DNA of 64,000 nt, taken from Pseudomonas serbica (GTDB taxonomy: Bacteria > Pseudomonadota > Gammaproteobacteria > Pseudomonadales > Pseudomonadaceae). Each line of letters starts with the position of its first letter. Positions within the stretch are counted from its first letter, which is position 1. A model generated the notes under the pieces. That model had not been told where the DNA came from, ran no database searches, and saw only the letters and a list, made by a program, of their open reading frames with translations. Below are positions 11,949 through 24,128 of the stretch, piece by piece. The translations under genes were made by a program, and so were the position numbers. The stretch spans positions 420,738-484,737 of the forward strand of contig NZ_JAQIYM010000002.1 in the NCBI RefSeq assembly GCF_028823535.1. Reading direction: 5' to 3'.

Positions 11949-12452
11949 TCATTGCTCCTTGGCTTCGTTGCGGCCCAAGTGGAACGCCGTGACAGCTGCG
12001 GCGAGCAGCAGCATCGAGGCGAGTTCGACCACCAGCAGATAAGGACCGAACAGGCTGATGCCCACGGCCTTCGCGTCTACGGTGGTGTGGCCGACGGCCT
12101 GGCCGCTCTGGTGGGCGAACAGCACGTACAGCAGTTCAACCAGCAGCAGGGCGCCGAGTGCGACCGGGCCGAGCCAGATACCGGGCTTGAGCCAGACGCG
12201 CTCCTGCTGAACCGAGGCCGGGCCAAGGTTCAGCATCATCACCACGAACACGAACAGCACCATGATGGCGCCAGCGTAGGCAATCACTTCCAGGACACCG
12301 GCAAACGGTGCGCCGAGGGCGAAGAACGTCATGGCCACGGCGATCAGCGAAATGATCAGGTAGAGCAGGGCGTGCACTGGGTTGGTGTTGGTGATCACGC
12401 GAAGCGTGGACACCACCGCGATACCCGATGCGAAATAGAAAGCGAATTCCAT
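11949..12452 (-). CDS. nuoJ: NADH-quinone oxidoreductase subunit J
   Basis: 167 residues with five predicted membrane helices. The helix-3 pi-bulge region is recognisable as [20 protein letters not shown], a segment implicated in coupling quinone reduction to proton pumping. It lies between nuoI (9-base gap) and nuoK. Confidence 0.95.
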   Translation of the reverse strand: MEFAFYFASGIAVVSTLRVITNTNPVHALLYLIISLIAVAMTFFALGAPFAGVLEVIAYAGAIMVLFVFVVMMLNLGPASVQQERVWLKPGIWLGPVALGALLLVELLYVLFAHQSGQAVGHTTVDAKAVGISLFGPYLLVVELASMLLLAAAVTAFHLGRNEAKEQ

Positions 12453-12461
12453 CTTTCTTCC

Positions 12462-13007
12462 TTAAGGCAGCAAGCTCTTCACGTTGATCGGTTCGGCTTC
12501 GTTCTGCGCGGAGCCTTTTGGCTTACCGGCAATCGCCATACCTGCAACACGATAGAAGTTGTAATCAGGGTTTTTGCCGGGGCCGGAGATCAGCAGATCT
12601 TCTTTCTCGTAAACCAGGTCCTGACGTTTGAACTCGGCCATTTCGAAATCCGGCGTGAGCTGGATCGCGGTGGTCGGGCAGGCTTCCTCGCAGAGGCCGC
12701 AGAAGATGCAGCGCGAGAAGTTGATGCGGAAGAAGTCCGGGTACCAGCGACCGTCTTCGGTTTCAGCTTTCTGCAGCGAGATGCAACCGACCGGGCACGC
12801 TACGGCGCACAGGTTGCAGGCTACACAACGCTCTTCGCCGTCGGGGTCGCGGGTCAGGACGATACGTCCACGGTAGCGCGGCGGCAGGTAGACCGGTTCT
12901 TCCGGGTACTGCAGCGTGTCGCGCTTGCGGAAGGCGTGGCCGAAAATCATCACCAGGCTGCGAAGCTGGGTGTAGAAGCCATGCACGATGTCAAATATGT
13001 ACTTCAT
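12462..13007 (-). CDS. nuoI: NADH-quinone oxidoreductase subunit I, two [4Fe-4S] ferredoxin
   Basis: 181 residues. Two complete CX2CX2CX3C motifs (Cys61/64/67/71 and Cys100/103/106/110) bind clusters N6a and N6b, which carry electrons along the peripheral arm to N2 in NuoB. The N-terminus [11 protein letters not shown] is an amphipathic anchor on the membrane arm. The gene is 12 bases after nuoH. Confidence 0.96.
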   Translation of the reverse strand: MKYIFDIVHGFYTQLRSLVMIFGHAFRKRDTLQYPEEPVYLPPRYRGRIVLTRDPDGEERCVACNLCAVACPVGCISLQKAETEDGRWYPDFFRINFSRCIFCGLCEEACPTTAIQLTPDFEMAEFKRQDLVYEKEDLLISGPGKNPDYNFYRVAGMAIAGKPKGSAQNEAEPINVKSLLP

Positions 13008-13019
13008 GATTCTCTATCC

Positions 13020-14027
13020 TCACTGAGCCGCGACGGCGGGCGTGTTGAGCAACACGAGCGCAGCGGTCACCAGCATGTTGACGAGGGTCAGCGGCAGGCA
13101 GAACTTCCAGCTGAAATCCATCACTTGGTCATACCGTGGGCGCGGAATCGAAGCGCGCAGCAGGATGAAGATCATGATGAAGAACGCGGTTTTCAGTGCG
13201 AACCAGATGAACGGGATCTGCGGCAGGATGCCGAACGGACCGTGCCAGCCACCGAAGAACAAGGTCACCAGCAGCGCCGAAATCAACACGATGCCGATGT
13301 ACTCGCCGACGAAGAACATGCCCCATTTCATGCCGGCATATTCAATGTGGTAACCGTCGGCCAGTTCCTGTTCCGCTTCCGGCTGGTCGAACGGGTGACG
13401 GTGAGTCACGGCCACGCCAGCGATGAAGAAGGTCAGGAAACCGAAGATCTGCGGAATGATGAACCAGAGGTTCTGCGCCTGGTAGTCAACGATGTCACGC
13501 ATGTTGAACGAGCCAACCTGGATCACGATGCCCATCAGCGACAGGCCCATGAACACTTCGTACGACACGGTCTGCGCCGAGGCCCGCAAGCTGCCCAGCA
13601 GGGCGAACTTGTTGTTGCTCGACCAGCCGGCGAACAGCACCGCATAGACCGACAGGCCGGCCATGGCGAAGAAGAACAGGATGCCGATGTTCAGGTCCGC
13701 CACGCCCCAGGTCGGGGTGATCGGGATGATCGCGAAGGCAATCAGCAGGGCGCTCATGGCGACTACCGGTGCCAGGGTGAAGATCATCTTGTCGGCGAAT
13801 GGAGGCGTCCAGTCTTCCTTGAAGAACATCTTGATCATGTCGGCAGCGATCTGGAACGCGCCGAACGGGCCAACGCGGTTCGGACCGTAACGGTCCTGCC
13901 AGAGGGCGAGCAAACGACGCTCCACCCAGCTGAGCAGGGCGCCGCAGACCACCACGGCAAGCAGGATCACCACGGCCTTGAGGACCGCGAGGATGATGTC
14001 GATCACTTCAGGAGTGAACCAGGTCAT
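13020..14027 (-). CDS. nuoH: NADH-quinone oxidoreductase subunit H
   Basis: 335 residues, eight helices, forming the quinone-binding cavity with NuoB and NuoD. The conserved loop [15 protein letters not shown] lies near residues 45-60 and the acidic segment [18 protein letters not shown] near 215-230. The first four bases overlap the nuoG stop (ATGA). Confidence 0.96.
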   Translation of the reverse strand: MTWFTPEVIDIILAVLKAVVILLAVVVCGALLSWVERRLLALWQDRYGPNRVGPFGAFQIAADMIKMFFKEDWTPPFADKMIFTLAPVVAMSALLIAFAIIPITPTWGVADLNIGILFFFAMAGLSVYAVLFAGWSSNNKFALLGSLRASAQTVSYEVFMGLSLMGIVIQVGSFNMRDIVDYQAQNLWFIIPQIFGFLTFFIAGVAVTHRHPFDQPEAEQELADGYHIEYAGMKWGMFFVGEYIGIVLISALLVTLFFGGWHGPFGILPQIPFIWFALKTAFFIMIFILLRASIPRPRYDQVMDFSWKFCLPLTLVNMLVTAALVLLNTPAVAAQ

Positions 14028-16738
14028 TGAGCTGCCTCCTGCAGACCGTCAACGGATTTGCCAAAGATGGCTGGCGGAATGCCGGCGATGCCCGCAGGCA
14101 ATGCCACCAGACCTGCACCCAGCTCTTCGTTGATGCGCAGCGGCAGACGCAGGGTCTGGCCGGCTACGTTCAGGCTGAGCAGGGCGCCGTCGTTGACACC
14201 CAGGCGATCGGCTTCGGATTTGGCCAGTGCGACGTAGGCGGCCGGGATGCGTTCCTGGACCGGAGCGGCTTTCGAAGAGTTCTCTTCGCTGCCGAACAGG
14301 TGGAAGAACGGCACGACCTGCCAGGTACCGGGAGCCGGGTTGAACGCGCGCGGAACACTGGCGAACCAGTTCAGCGAGTCACCGTTGCTTTCGATCAGGC
14401 GCGTGCCCGGGTCGCCAGCACGGATGTGACCACCGACTTCGTCCTGGAACTTGTTCCAGGCTTGCGGCGAGTTCCAGCCCGGAGACCAGGCGAATGGCAC
14501 TTGCTGACGCGGTTCGGCGGAACCCGAGTAGCCTTCCATGGAGAAGGCGAACGCGGTGTCCTGGTCCTGCGGGGTACGCGGTTCGTGCACGCTGATGTCA
14601 GCGCGCATGGCGGTACGACCGGAGTAACGCAGCGGTTCACGGGCCAGTTTCATGCCCTTGATGCGGAACGCGGCGGACGGTGCGGCATCGACGATGCGGT
14701 TCAGTTGCGGTGTGCTCGAAGCGACGGCAGCGGTGACGTGGTCCAGTTGGGTCCAGTCGATCGGCTGGTTCAGCAGGGTCGAGCGCAGGGCATGCAGCCA
14801 GCGCCAGCCTTCATGAACCAGGATGCTGGCATCCATGTACTTCGGATCGAAGACCTGGAAGAAGCGCTGGGCGCGGCCTTCCTGGCTGACCAAGGTACCG
14901 TCGCCTTCAGCGAAGCTGGCGGCTGGCAGGACCAGGTCCGCACGATCGCTGGTCGCGGTCTTCTGATGGTCGGCGACGATGAGCACTTTGGTCGCGCTCA
15001 GGGCAGCATCGACCTTGGTTTTGTCGGTACGGGTGTACAGATCGTTTTCCAGCACGACGATGGCGTCGGCTTTACCGTCGATCACGGCTTGCAGCGCGGC
15101 GTCGACCGATTCGCCTCCGAGCATGGCCAGGCCGAGGCTGTTGGCCTCTGGCACGATCAGGCTGATGGAACCGTTCTTCTCGCGCAGCTTCAACGCTTTG
15201 GCGATGTTCGCGGCGGCTTCGATCAAGGCTTTGGAGCCCAGGGAAGTACCGGCGATGATCAGTGGACGCTTGGCCGCGAGCAGGGCGTCGGCGATGCGCT
15301 TGGCCAGTTCGAGGGCTTCGGCGTCCAGGCCTTCGACGGCAGGCGCGCTGGCGTCGAGGGCGTGAGCCACGGCGAAACCGATGCGGGCCAGGTCGTCTGG
15401 AGCGGCATGTACGCATTCTTCGGCGATGTCGTCCAGCTTGGTTTCAGCCAGGCTGGCGATGAACAGAGGGTTCAGCGCGTGCTGGCCGATGTTCTTCACC
15501 GCGGCGTCGAGCCAAGGCTGGACGCGCATGGCGTCGGCCATGTCTTCGGCCTTGCCCTTGACCGATTGACGCAGGGACAGGGCCATGCGTGCGGCGGTCT
15601 GGGTCAGGTCTTCGCCGAGGACGAAGATGGCGTCGTGGTCTTCGATGTCGCGCATGTTCGGCACAGGCAGCGGGCTGTCTTTGAGCACCTGCAGGACCAG
15701 GCGGATGCGTTCCAGCTCGGACGCTTCGATACCGGAGTAGAAGTGCTCGGCGCCGACCAGTTCGCGCAACGCGTGGTTGCTTTCGAGGCTGGCGCGGGGC
15801 GAACCGATACCGACGATGTTGCGACCGCGCAGCAGGTCGGCGGCTTTATCCAGCGCTTCGTCCAGGCTCAGCTTGGCGCCATTGGCCAGCAGTGGCTGGC
15901 GCGGACGGTCTTCGCGGTTGACGTAGCCGTAGCCGAAACGGCCACGGTCGCACAGGAAGTACTGGTTTACCGAACCGTTGAAACGGTTTTCGATACGACG
16001 CAGTTCACCGTAGCGCTCGCCCGGGGAGATGTTGCAACCGCTGGAGCAGCCATGGCAGATGCTCGGCGAGAACTGCATGTCCCATTTACGGTTGTAGCGC
16101 TCGGAGTGAGTCTTGTCGGTGAACACACCGGTCGGGCAGACCTCGGTGAGGTTGCCGGAGAACTCGCTTTCCAGGGTGCCGTCTTCAACGCGACCGAAGT
16201 ACACATTGTCGTGGGCGCCGAATACGCCGAGGTCGGTGCCGCCAGCATAGTCTTTATAGAAGCGCACGCAGCGGTAGCAAGCGATGCAGCGGTTCATCTC
16301 GTGGGAAATGAACGGGCCCAGTTGCTGGTTCTGGTGGGTACGCTTGGTGAAGCGGTAACGGCGCTCGTTGTGGCCAGTCATGACCGTCATGTCTTGCAGG
16401 TGGCAGTGACCGCCTTCTTCACAGACCGGGCAGTCGTGAGGGTGGTTGGTCATCAGCCATTCGACAACACTGGCGCGGAAGGCCTTGGATTCTTCATCGT
16501 CGATGGAGATCCAGGTGTTGTCGGTAGCAGGGGTCATGCAGGACATGACGATGCGACCACGGGTGTCGTTCTCGTCGGTGTACTGCTTGACCGCGCACTG
16601 GCGGCAAGCGCCAACGCTGCCAAGGGCAGGGTGCCAGCAGAAATACGGAATATCGAGGCCCAGAGACAGACATGCCTGTAACAGGTTGTCTGCCCCATCG
16701 ACTTCGAGCGCTTTGCCGTCTACGTGGATAGTGGCCAT
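14024..16738 (-). CDS. nuoG: NADH-quinone oxidoreductase subunit G, iron-sulfur/molybdopterin-fold
   Basis: 904 residues. The N-terminal 240 residues hold the [2Fe-2S] ligands ([15 protein letters not shown], then CMTPA), the HX3C motif [12 protein letters not shown] and the CX2CX2C cluster CIACYRC. A further CHGCSSGC motif near residue 228 would bind the extra N7 cluster, present only in some bacteria. The remaining two thirds is a molybdopterin-oxidoreductase fold without cofactor, ending in a beta-barrel domain. It is separated from nuoF by 137 bases, the largest gap in the operon. Confidence 0.96.
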   Translation of the reverse strand: MATIHVDGKALEVDGADNLLQACLSLGLDIPYFCWHPALGSVGACRQCAVKQYTDENDTRGRIVMSCMTPATDNTWISIDDEESKAFRASVVEWLMTNHPHDCPVCEEGGHCHLQDMTVMTGHNERRYRFTKRTHQNQQLGPFISHEMNRCIACYRCVRFYKDYAGGTDLGVFGAHDNVYFGRVEDGTLESEFSGNLTEVCPTGVFTDKTHSERYNRKWDMQFSPSICHGCSSGCNISPGERYGELRRIENRFNGSVNQYFLCDRGRFGYGYVNREDRPRQPLLANGAKLSLDEALDKAADLLRGRNIVGIGSPRASLESNHALRELVGAEHFYSGIEASELERIRLVLQVLKDSPLPVPNMRDIEDHDAIFVLGEDLTQTAARMALSLRQSVKGKAEDMADAMRVQPWLDAAVKNIGQHALNPLFIASLAETKLDDIAEECVHAAPDDLARIGFAVAHALDASAPAVEGLDAEALELAKRIADALLAAKRPLIIAGTSLGSKALIEAAANIAKALKLREKNGSISLIVPEANSLGLAMLGGESVDAALQAVIDGKADAIVVLENDLYTRTDKTKVDAALSATKVLIVADHQKTATSDRADLVLPAASFAEGDGTLVSQEGRAQRFFQVFDPKYMDASILVHEGWRWLHALRSTLLNQPIDWTQLDHVTAAVASSTPQLNRIVDAAPSAAFRIKGMKLAREPLRYSGRTAMRADISVHEPRTPQDQDTAFAFSMEGYSGSAEPRQQVPFAWSPGWNSPQAWNKFQDEVGGHIRAGDPGTRLIESNGDSLNWFASVPRAFNPAPGTWQVVPFFHLFGSEENSSKAAPVQERIPAAYVALAKSEADRLGVNDGALLSLNVAGQTLRLPLRINEELGAGLVALPAGIAGIPPAIFGKSVDGLQEAAQ

Positions 16739-16836
16739 GGTTCAAAGTTCTTCGTTGGCCCGGTGTCAGCGGGCGTGGCTAATGGAATCTTGTTATCCGC
16801 GCGAATCAACACAGCCGGTAAAGGCGTCATCGCACG

Positions 16837-16862
16837 AAAAGCGAAGGGCACGGACCCTTCGC
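16837..16862 (-). promoter_or_regulatory. Stem-loop between nuoF and nuoG
   Basis: GCGAAGGG and CCCTTCGC (16841-16848, 16855-16862) form a perfect eight-base stem around six bases. On the minus (coding) strand it is followed by four T. The tail is short, so it may be a partial terminator or a 3'-end stabiliser that separates the nuoF-proximal and nuoG-distal messages. It is the only sizeable non-coding gap inside the operon. Confidence 0.5.
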
Positions 16863-16875
16863 CTGTTTTAAGCGT

Positions 16876-18231
16876 TTACGCGCCGACTACGATCGGCCTT
16901 GCCAGAGGCGGGACGGCGGCGCTGACAGGCGCGATACCGGCTTCGAACTCATGGCGGAAGTATTTGATTGCGCTGCCCAACGGCTCCACGGCGCCCGGTG
17001 CGTGAGCACAGAAGGTCTTGCCTGGGCCGAGGAAGCCGACCAGACCCAGCAGGGTCTCGATGTCGCCGGGCTGGCCTTCACCGTTCTCGATGGCCATCAG
17101 GAGCTTGACGCTCCATGGCAAGCCATCGCGGCACGGGGTGCAGAAGCCACAGGATTCGCGGGCGAAGAACTGCTCCATGTTGCGCAGCAGGGACACCATG
17201 TTGACGCTGTCGTCCACCGCCATGGCCAGGCCGGTACCCATACGGGTGCCCACCTTGGCGATGCCGCCGGCGTACATTTGTGCGTCCAGGTGCTCCGGCA
17301 ACAGGAAGCCGGTACCAGCACCGCCTGGTTGCCAGGCCTTGAGCTTGTAACCGTCGCGCATGCCGCCAGCGTAGTCTTCGAACAGCTCGCGAGCGGTGAC
17401 GCCGAATGGCAGTTCCCACAGGCCCGGGTTCTTGACCTTGCCGGAGAAGCCCATGAGCTTGGTGCCCATGTCTTCGCTGCCTTCGCGAGCCAGGGATTTG
17501 TACCAATCCACGCCGTCGGCAATGATCGCCGGCACGTTGCACAGGGTCTCGACGTTGTTCACGCAAGTCGGCTTGCCCCACACACCCACGGCGGCAGGGA
17601 AGGGCGGCTTGGAGCGCGGGTTGGCGCGACGGCCTTCGAGGGAGTTGATCAGTGCGGTTTCTTCACCGCAAATGTAACGCCCGGCGCCGGTGTGGACGAA
17701 CAGCTCGAAATCAAAACCCGAGCCCAGGATGTTCTTGCCCAAAAGGCCTGCTGCCTTGGCTTCTTCCACGGCACGGTTGAGGTGCTTGGCGGCGGTGGTG
17801 TATTCGCCACGCAGGAAGATGTAGCCACGGTAGGTTTTCAGCGCGCGGGCGCTGATCAGCATGCCTTCGATCAGCAGATGGGGCAGTTGCTCCATCAGCA
17901 TGCGGTCTTTCCAGGTGTTCGGCTCCATTTCATCCGCGTTGCACAGCAGGTAGCGGATATTGATGGATTCGTCCTTGGGCATCAGGCCCCACTTCACGCC
18001 CGTGGGGAAGCCTGCACCGCCGCGGCCTTTGAGGCCGGAGTCTTTCACGGTCTGGACGATGTCGTCCTGCGCCATGTCGGCGAAGGCCTTGCGTGCAGCC
18101 GCGTAACCGTTCTTGGCCTGGTATTCGTCGAGCCAGACGGCTTCGCCGTCGTCACGCAGACGCCAGGTGAGCGGGTGAGTCTCGGCCGAACGCTTGATGC
18201 GGTTGGCTGGACCGAAGGAAGTCAGGGTCAT
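16876..18231 (-). CDS. nuoF: NADH-quinone oxidoreductase subunit F, NADH- and FMN-binding
   Basis: 451 residues. [15 protein letters not shown] (about 70-84) is the glycine-rich FMN/NADH site. The C-terminal [12 protein letters not shown] plus a later cysteine bind the N3 [4Fe-4S] cluster. This is the entry point for electrons from NADH. The start overlaps the nuoE stop (ATGA). Confidence 0.97.
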   Translation of the reverse strand: MTLTSFGPANRIKRSAETHPLTWRLRDDGEAVWLDEYQAKNGYAAARKAFADMAQDDIVQTVKDSGLKGRGGAGFPTGVKWGLMPKDESINIRYLLCNADEMEPNTWKDRMLMEQLPHLLIEGMLISARALKTYRGYIFLRGEYTTAAKHLNRAVEEAKAAGLLGKNILGSGFDFELFVHTGAGRYICGEETALINSLEGRRANPRSKPPFPAAVGVWGKPTCVNNVETLCNVPAIIADGVDWYKSLAREGSEDMGTKLMGFSGKVKNPGLWELPFGVTARELFEDYAGGMRDGYKLKAWQPGGAGTGFLLPEHLDAQMYAGGIAKVGTRMGTGLAMAVDDSVNMVSLLRNMEQFFARESCGFCTPCRDGLPWSVKLLMAIENGEGQPGDIETLLGLVGFLGPGKTFCAHAPGAVEPLGSAIKYFRHEFEAGIAPVSAAVPPLARPIVVGA

Positions 18232-18725
18232 ACGTAGCCCTCGAGCAATTTGGCAACGCCTGCTGGCTGCACATCCCCGAAAGTGTCGTCGTCGATCATC
18301 AACGCCGGCGCCTTGTCGCAGTTGCCGAGGCAGCAGACCGGCAGCAGGGTGAAACGACCATCGGTGGTGGTCTGACCCAGGCCGATGCCGAGTTTGCTCT
18401 GGATTTCGCTGACCACCGACTCGTGGCCGCCGATGTAGCAGACCATGCTGTCGCAGACGCGAATGATGTGACGGCCAACAGGCTGACGGAAGATCTGGCT
18501 GTAGAACGTCGCCACGCCTTCAACGTCGCTCGCCGGGATGCCGAGGATCTCGCCGATGGCGTACAGGGCGCCGTCCGGCACCCAGCCACGTTCCTTCTGG
18601 ACGATCTTCAGGGCTTCGATCGACGCCGCGCGCGGGTCTTCGTAGTGATGCAACTCGTGCTCGATGGCCGAGCGCTCGGTTTCACTCAAGGTGAAACGGT
18701 CTGTCTGGATAAGCGTGCTGTTCAT
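18228..18725 (-). CDS. nuoE: NADH-quinone oxidoreductase subunit E, [2Fe-2S]
   Basis: 165 residues with a thioredoxin-like fold. The [2Fe-2S] N1a ligands are seen as CDSMVC and VCCLGNC. It works with NuoF in the NADH dehydrogenase module. It lies two bases after nuoCD. Confidence 0.96.
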   Translation of the reverse strand: MNSTLIQTDRFTLSETERSAIEHELHHYEDPRAASIEALKIVQKERGWVPDGALYAIGEILGIPASDVEGVATFYSQIFRQPVGRHIIRVCDSMVCYIGGHESVVSEIQSKLGIGLGQTTTDGRFTLLPVCCLGNCDKAPALMIDDDTFGDVQPAGVAKLLEGYV

Positions 18726-18727
18726 GC

Positions 18728-20563
<1,836 letters not shown>

Positions 20564-20585
20564 CTATTAAAGAAGCAGATCTGGA

Positions 20586-21260
20586 TCAGACTTCGTCGGG
20601 GCTGCGCAGGTTGGTGACTGCGATTCGCTGTTCGCGGCGCTTATCCTTCTCCGAAGGCATCTCGGCGCGGTATACGCCTTGATCACCAACGACCCAGGAA
20701 AGCGGACGACGCTCCTGTCCAATCGACTCCTGCAACAGCATCAAACCTTGCAGGAAAGCTTCAGGACGGGGTGGGCAGCCAGGCACGTAGACGTCCACGG
20801 GCAGGAACTTGTCCACCCCTTGAACGACGGAGTAGATGTCGTACATGCCACCGGAGTTGGCGCACGAACCCATGGAGATGACCCACTTGGGTTCGAGCAT
20901 TTGCTCGTAGAGACGCTGGATGATCGGTGCCATCTTGATGAAGCAGGTACCGGCGATAACCATGAAATCCGCCTGGCGCGGCGATGCCCGGATAACCTCG
21001 GCGCCAAAGCGCGCGATGTCGTGGGGCGCCGTGAAGGCGGTGGTCATTTCCACGTAGCAGCACGAAAGACCGAAGTTATACGGCCACAGGGAGTTCTTGC
21101 GCCCCCAGTTGATCGTGCCGTTAAGCACGTCTTCGAGCTTGCCCATGAAGATGTTTTTGTGGACTTGATCTTCTAACGGATCGGAAACGGTTTCCCGCTG
21201 GCCAATCGGATACTGCTCGTTAGGAGCATCGGGGTCGATCCTGGTGAGATTGTATTGCAT
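20586..21260 (-). CDS. nuoB: NADH-quinone oxidoreductase subunit B, cluster N2
   Basis: 224 residues. The N2 cluster ligands are present as the twin cysteines in [10 protein letters not shown] and single cysteines in GSCANSGG and [11 protein letters not shown]2 passes electrons to quinone at the NuoD/NuoH interface. GAGG seven bases upstream supports the ATG at 21260 (MQYNLTRID) over an in-frame TTG two codons earlier. Confidence 0.96.
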   Translation of the reverse strand: MQYNLTRIDPDAPNEQYPIGQRETVSDPLEDQVHKNIFMGKLEDVLNGTINWGRKNSLWPYNFGLSCCYVEMTTAFTAPHDIARFGAEVIRASPRQADFMVIAGTCFIKMAPIIQRLYEQMLEPKWVISMGSCANSGGMYDIYSVVQGVDKFLPVDVYVPGCPPRPEAFLQGLMLLQESIGQERRPLSWVVGDQGVYRAEMPSEKDKRREQRIAVTNLRSPDEV

Positions 21261-21270
21261 TGCCAAAGCC

Positions 21271-21684
21271 TCATTGTTTCAGCTTCGCTTGCCGCTTGCG
21301 CCGAGCTTCCGGAGCCCAGTCAAGGGCGCCCACTCGGAATAGGTAGACAAGACCTGCCAACAGAATTGCTATGAAAACGAGAGCTTCGACGAATCCGGTC
21401 CAGCCGCTTTCGCGGACGGACACAGACCATGCAAAGAGAAAGAGGGCTTCGATATCGAAGATCACGAACAGCATCGCGACCAGATAGAATTTGGCTGAGA
21501 GCCGCAAGCGGGCGCCACCTGTAGGTAGCATGCCGGACTCGAACGGTTCGTTTTTGCTGCGGCCCCAGGCTTTTGACCCGAGTAGGCTGGAAACACCGAG
21601 CATGAAGGCACAGAGGCCGCCGACGCCTAGAAGGAAAATGGCAAAGCCCCAGTTGTGGGCCATGAGTCCTGTCGCTTCGGGCAT
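21271..21684 (-). CDS. nuoA: NADH-quinone oxidoreductase subunit A
   Basis: 137 residues, three membrane helices, with the conserved cytoplasmic loop [23 protein letters not shown]. It is the first gene of the 13-gene operon. The start [14 protein letters not shown] is chosen because the 35 residues that could be added upstream come from AT-rich leader sequence and have no family similarity. Confidence 0.95.
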   Translation of the reverse strand: MPEATGLMAHNWGFAIFLLGVGGLCAFMLGVSSLLGSKAWGRSKNEPFESGMLPTGGARLRLSAKFYLVAMLFVIFDIEALFLFAWSVSVRESGWTGFVEALVFIAILLAGLVYLFRVGALDWAPEARRKRQAKLKQ

Positions 21685-22108
21685 GCTGGTAATCCTTAAC
21701 AGAGAGCAAAGGTCTCTGAGCTTGAAAAAGTAACAAAGCAGTGACGATATGTCGCAGCAATCAATCCCGCTGATTTTATGGCTAAACACCCAGCAAGTAA
21801 AATTCCTATAGCGAAATTATTTATAGGAATAAGGACATAGCGAGGGGTAAAAGCGCCGTAGCCCTTGCGTTGCGGGCATTAGCCGGCATTTCGGGAATTA
21901 TGTTTTGTAAGGAATGTAACGAACATGGTTTTGGCTAAATGATAATCAATATTGTTTGTAGTGGTTTTTAAACTGTTTAGTGGGTTTTGGGTGGGGAAGT
22001 TGTCTTATTTGCGCGTTACTGCAAGTAGTGGTGGTGTTCCTTTTAGCGGATTTTTCTGACGCGGATACCGTGCTGGATCAATGTTTTTGCCTGCCTCACC
22101 ACTGACCC
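21685..22108. other. AT-rich nuo upstream region without genes
   Basis: About 420 bases, clearly richer in A+T than the surrounding coding DNA. It holds the 9-base dyad at 21802-21830 and, at about 21937-21953, AAATGATAATCAATATT, which matches roughly 14 of the 19 Fur-box positions. It must contain the nuo promoter, but I cannot assign -35 and -10 hexamers with confidence. No plausible gene is seen. Confidence 0.6.
21802..21830. promoter_or_regulatory. Perfect 9-base inverted repeat upstream of nuoA
   Basis: ATTCCTATA (21802-21810) and TATAGGAAT (21822-21830) flank an 11-base AT-rich spacer. The dyad is about 120-145 bases upstream of the nuoA start, in the expected promoter region. It has no T-run, so an operator is more likely than a terminator. 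The binding protein is unknown. Confidence 0.5.
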
Positions 22109-22200
22109 TTGCGGGAGCGAGCCTGCTCGCGAAAGCGGCGGGTCAGCCAACATCATTGCTGACTGATCTACCGCTTTCGCGAGCAGGCTCGCTCCCACAG
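22109..22200. repeat. REPIN, GTGGGAGCGAGCCTGCTCGCGAA class
   Basis: Arms GGGAGCGAGCCTGCTCGCGA at the left and its inverse at the right enclose about 35 bases. It lies between the aceA terminator and the nuo upstream region. Confidence 0.9.
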
Positions 22201-22229
22201 GGTTTTGCGGTGTTTGGGGGATTGCAGGC

Positions 22230-22259
22230 AAAAAAAACGCCCCGAACCAGTCGGGGCGT
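22230..22259 (-). terminator. Terminator of aceA
   Basis: On the minus strand a nine-base stem ACGCCCCGA/TCGGGGCGT with a five-base loop is followed by eight T, about 70 bases after the aceA stop. Confidence 0.9.
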
Positions 22260-22326
22260 CAGAGGTGCAGCGCTGCGGTTAGCTTTCTATACGGCCCACA
22301 GCGGCTGATGTCTCAAGCGAAGCAGA

Positions 22327-23652
22327 TCAGTGGAACTGTTCTTCTTCGGTCGAACCGGTCAGTGCGGTTACCGAGGACGAGCCACCCTGGATCACGGTGG
22401 TCATGTCGTCGAAGTAGCCGGTGCCCACTTCCTGCTGGTGAGCCACGAAGGTGTAGCCCTTGGCGGCGTCAGCGAATTCCTGCTCCTGCAGCTTCACGTA
22501 GGCAGTCATGTCGTTGCGGGCGTAGTCGTGCGCCAGGTTGAACATGCTGTGCCACATGTTGTGAATGCCGGCCAGGGTGATGAACTGGTGCTTGTAGCCC
22601 ATGGCGGACAGTTCGCGCTGGAACTTGGCGATGGTCGCGTCGTCCAGGTTTTTCTTCCAGTTGAAGGAAGGCGAGCAGTTGTACGACAGCAGTTGGTCCG
22701 GGTATTCCTTCTTGATCGCTTCGGCAAAGCGACGAGCCTCGTCCAGGTCGGGCTTGGCGGTTTCGCACCAGATCAGGTCGGCGTACGGAGCATAAGCCAG
22801 GCCGCGGGCGATAGCCTGGTCCAGGCCAGCACGAACCTTGTAGAAACCCTCCTGGGTGCGTTCGCCAGTCACGAATGGCTGGTCGTACGGGTCGCAGTCG
22901 GACGTCAGCAGGTCAGCAGCGTTGGCGTCGGTACGGGCCAGGATGATGGTCGGAGTACCGGCAACGTCGGCCGCCAGACGGGCAGCGGTCAGCTTCTGCA
23001 CGGCTTCCTGGGTAGGAACCAGTACCTTGCCGCCCATGTGGCCGCATTTTTTCACGGAAGCCAGCTGGTCTTCGAAGTGAACGCCGGCGGCGCCTGCCTC
23101 GATCATGCTCTTCATCAGCTCGTAGGCGTTCAGTACGCCGCCGAAACCGGCTTCGGCGTCAGCCACGATTGGCGCGAAGTAGTCGATGTAGTCATCGTCG
23201 CCCGGGTTCTTGCCGGCTTTCCACTGGATCTGGTCGGCGCGACGGAACGAGTTGTTGATGCGCTTGACCACGGTCGGTACCGAGTCAACCGGGTACAGCG
23301 ACTGGTCCGGGTACATCGATTCGGCGGAGTTGTTGTCCGCAGCCACTTGCCAGCCCGACAGGTAGATGGCCTGGATGCCGGCTTTGACTTGTTGTACAGC
23401 CTGGCCGCCGGTCAGGGCGCCCATGCAGTTGACGAAATCTTTCTCAGGACGGAAGGCTGGCTTGGCACCCTGGGTAACCAGGTTCCACAGCTTCTCGGCG
23501 CCCATTTTTGCAAAGGTGTGCTCAGGTTGAACCGAGCCACGCAGGCGGACGACGTCAGCAGCGGAGTAAGTGCGTGTCACGCCTTTCCAGCGCGGGTTCT
23601 CAGCCCAGTCTTTTTCGAGGGCTGCAATTTGCTGTTCGCGTGTCAGTGCCAT
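22327..23652 (-). CDS. aceA: Isocitrate lyase
   Basis: 441 residues, cytosolic, splitting isocitrate into glyoxylate and succinate as the first step of the glyoxylate shunt. The catalytic signature KKCGHMGGK is at about residue 200. [20 protein letters not shown] carries the Mg-binding acidic residues. The start [16 protein letters not shown] is standard. It is monocistronic: a terminator follows and 476 non-coding bases precede it. The gene for its competitor isocitrate dehydrogenase is 7 kb away. Confidence 0.97.
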   Translation of the reverse strand: MALTREQQIAALEKDWAENPRWKGVTRTYSAADVVRLRGSVQPEHTFAKMGAEKLWNLVTQGAKPAFRPEKDFVNCMGALTGGQAVQQVKAGIQAIYLSGWQVAADNNSAESMYPDQSLYPVDSVPTVVKRINNSFRRADQIQWKAGKNPGDDDYIDYFAPIVADAEAGFGGVLNAYELMKSMIEAGAAGVHFEDQLASVKKCGHMGGKVLVPTQEAVQKLTAARLAADVAGTPTIILARTDANAADLLTSDCDPYDQPFVTGERTQEGFYKVRAGLDQAIARGLAYAPYADLIWCETAKPDLDEARRFAEAIKKEYPDQLLSYNCSPSFNWKKNLDDATIAKFQRELSAMGYKHQFITLAGIHNMWHSMFNLAHDYARNDMTAYVKLQEQEFADAAKGYTFVAHQQEVGTGYFDDMTTVIQGGSSSVTALTGSTEEEQFH

Positions 23653-23883
23653 GGGAGATAAACCTCGTCGCGTCTTTATGAAAAGTTGTTCTGCGGTGGA
23701 AAATTCCTGCGCTCGCTGACCAGAAGCTTAGGTGGTCAAGTCGGGTTCGGCGGGGATGGCGACGGGATGAACGATGGGCTCGAGGGGAAGTGAGCAGGTA
23801 AGGGCGAACTGGCGGGCGCATTCGGGCGTCGTGGGCCTTGGTGCGAACTTCAGTGTGATGCCGGGTTTACCTAAATACGCTTC

Positions 23884-24046
23884 CGTCCCTCGGGACAACT
23901 TCGTTCCAGTCGGCAACCTCGTCAAACACACCTTGTGGGCGGTACAGACACGAAGCGGTTCGCGGGGTAGGTGCGAACATCGCCTCGAAGGCCCTTGCCA
24001 GGGCCCCTGATTAGCGGGAGCGAGGCCATCATGCCTTCGCTTTTTT
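23884..24046 (+). ncRNA. Candidate structured small RNA upstream of aceA
   Basis: Four hairpins follow one another: GTCC-CTCG-GGAC (23885-23896), CGAA-GCGG-TTCG (23951-23962), GGCCC/GGGCC (23990-24005) and GCGAGGC/GCCTTCGC (24019-24040), the last followed by six T. The final element is a plus-strand terminator with no plus-strand gene before it. A weak -10-like TAAATA at 23872-23877 could place the start near 23884, but the -35 is poor. I do not recognise it as a known Pseudomonas small RNA. Confidence 0.35.
24019..24046 (+). terminator. Orphan intrinsic terminator
   Basis: The stem GCGAGGC/GCCTTCGC (one bulge) around CATCAT is followed by TTTTTT. It points along the plus strand although both flanking genes are on the minus strand. 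Confidence 0.6.
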
Positions 24047-24062
24047 GCCTCGTCAAACGTTT

Positions 24063-24088
24063 TGTAGTGCTTTTTTCAAGGCACTACA
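24063..24088. promoter_or_regulatory. Perfect 8-base dyad TGTAGTGC-N10-GCACTACA
   Basis: The arms are exact inverse copies. The sequence after it on the minus strand is not T-rich, so it is not an intrinsic terminator for the gene ending at 24129. It could be an operator or an mRNA 3' stem. Confidence 0.4.
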
Positions 24089-24128
24089 TCTTTGGTCTAA
24101 TACGACTCGTCAGTCAGTTTTCGAGGCT

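Larger units (their letters stand above)
23653..24128. other. 476-base intergenic region upstream of aceA
   Basis: It holds the aceA leader and promoter (minus strand), a candidate plus-strand small RNA ending in a terminator at 24019-24046, and a dyad at 24063-24088. The 11-mer CCTCGTCAAAC occurs twice, near 23917 and 24048. Open frames here have no recognisable similarity and no good ribosome sites. Confidence 0.6.

Noticed and set aside
9863..16681. Very long plus-strand open frames (about 690-880 codons) opposite nuoL to nuoG
   Set aside because: They are antisense to conserved Nuo genes, their products are Gln/His/Arg-rich with no domain, and long antisense frames are expected in high-GC coding DNA.
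23728..24010. Open frames of 67 and 78 codons on either strand upstream of aceA
   Set aside because: No ribosome site, no family similarity, and they overlap each other and the hairpin-rich candidate RNA.
24098..24114. TAATACGACTC, identical to the first 11 bases of the T7 phage promoter
   Set aside because: The match ends before the essential downstream part of the promoter, and there is no phage polymerase or phage gene nearby.
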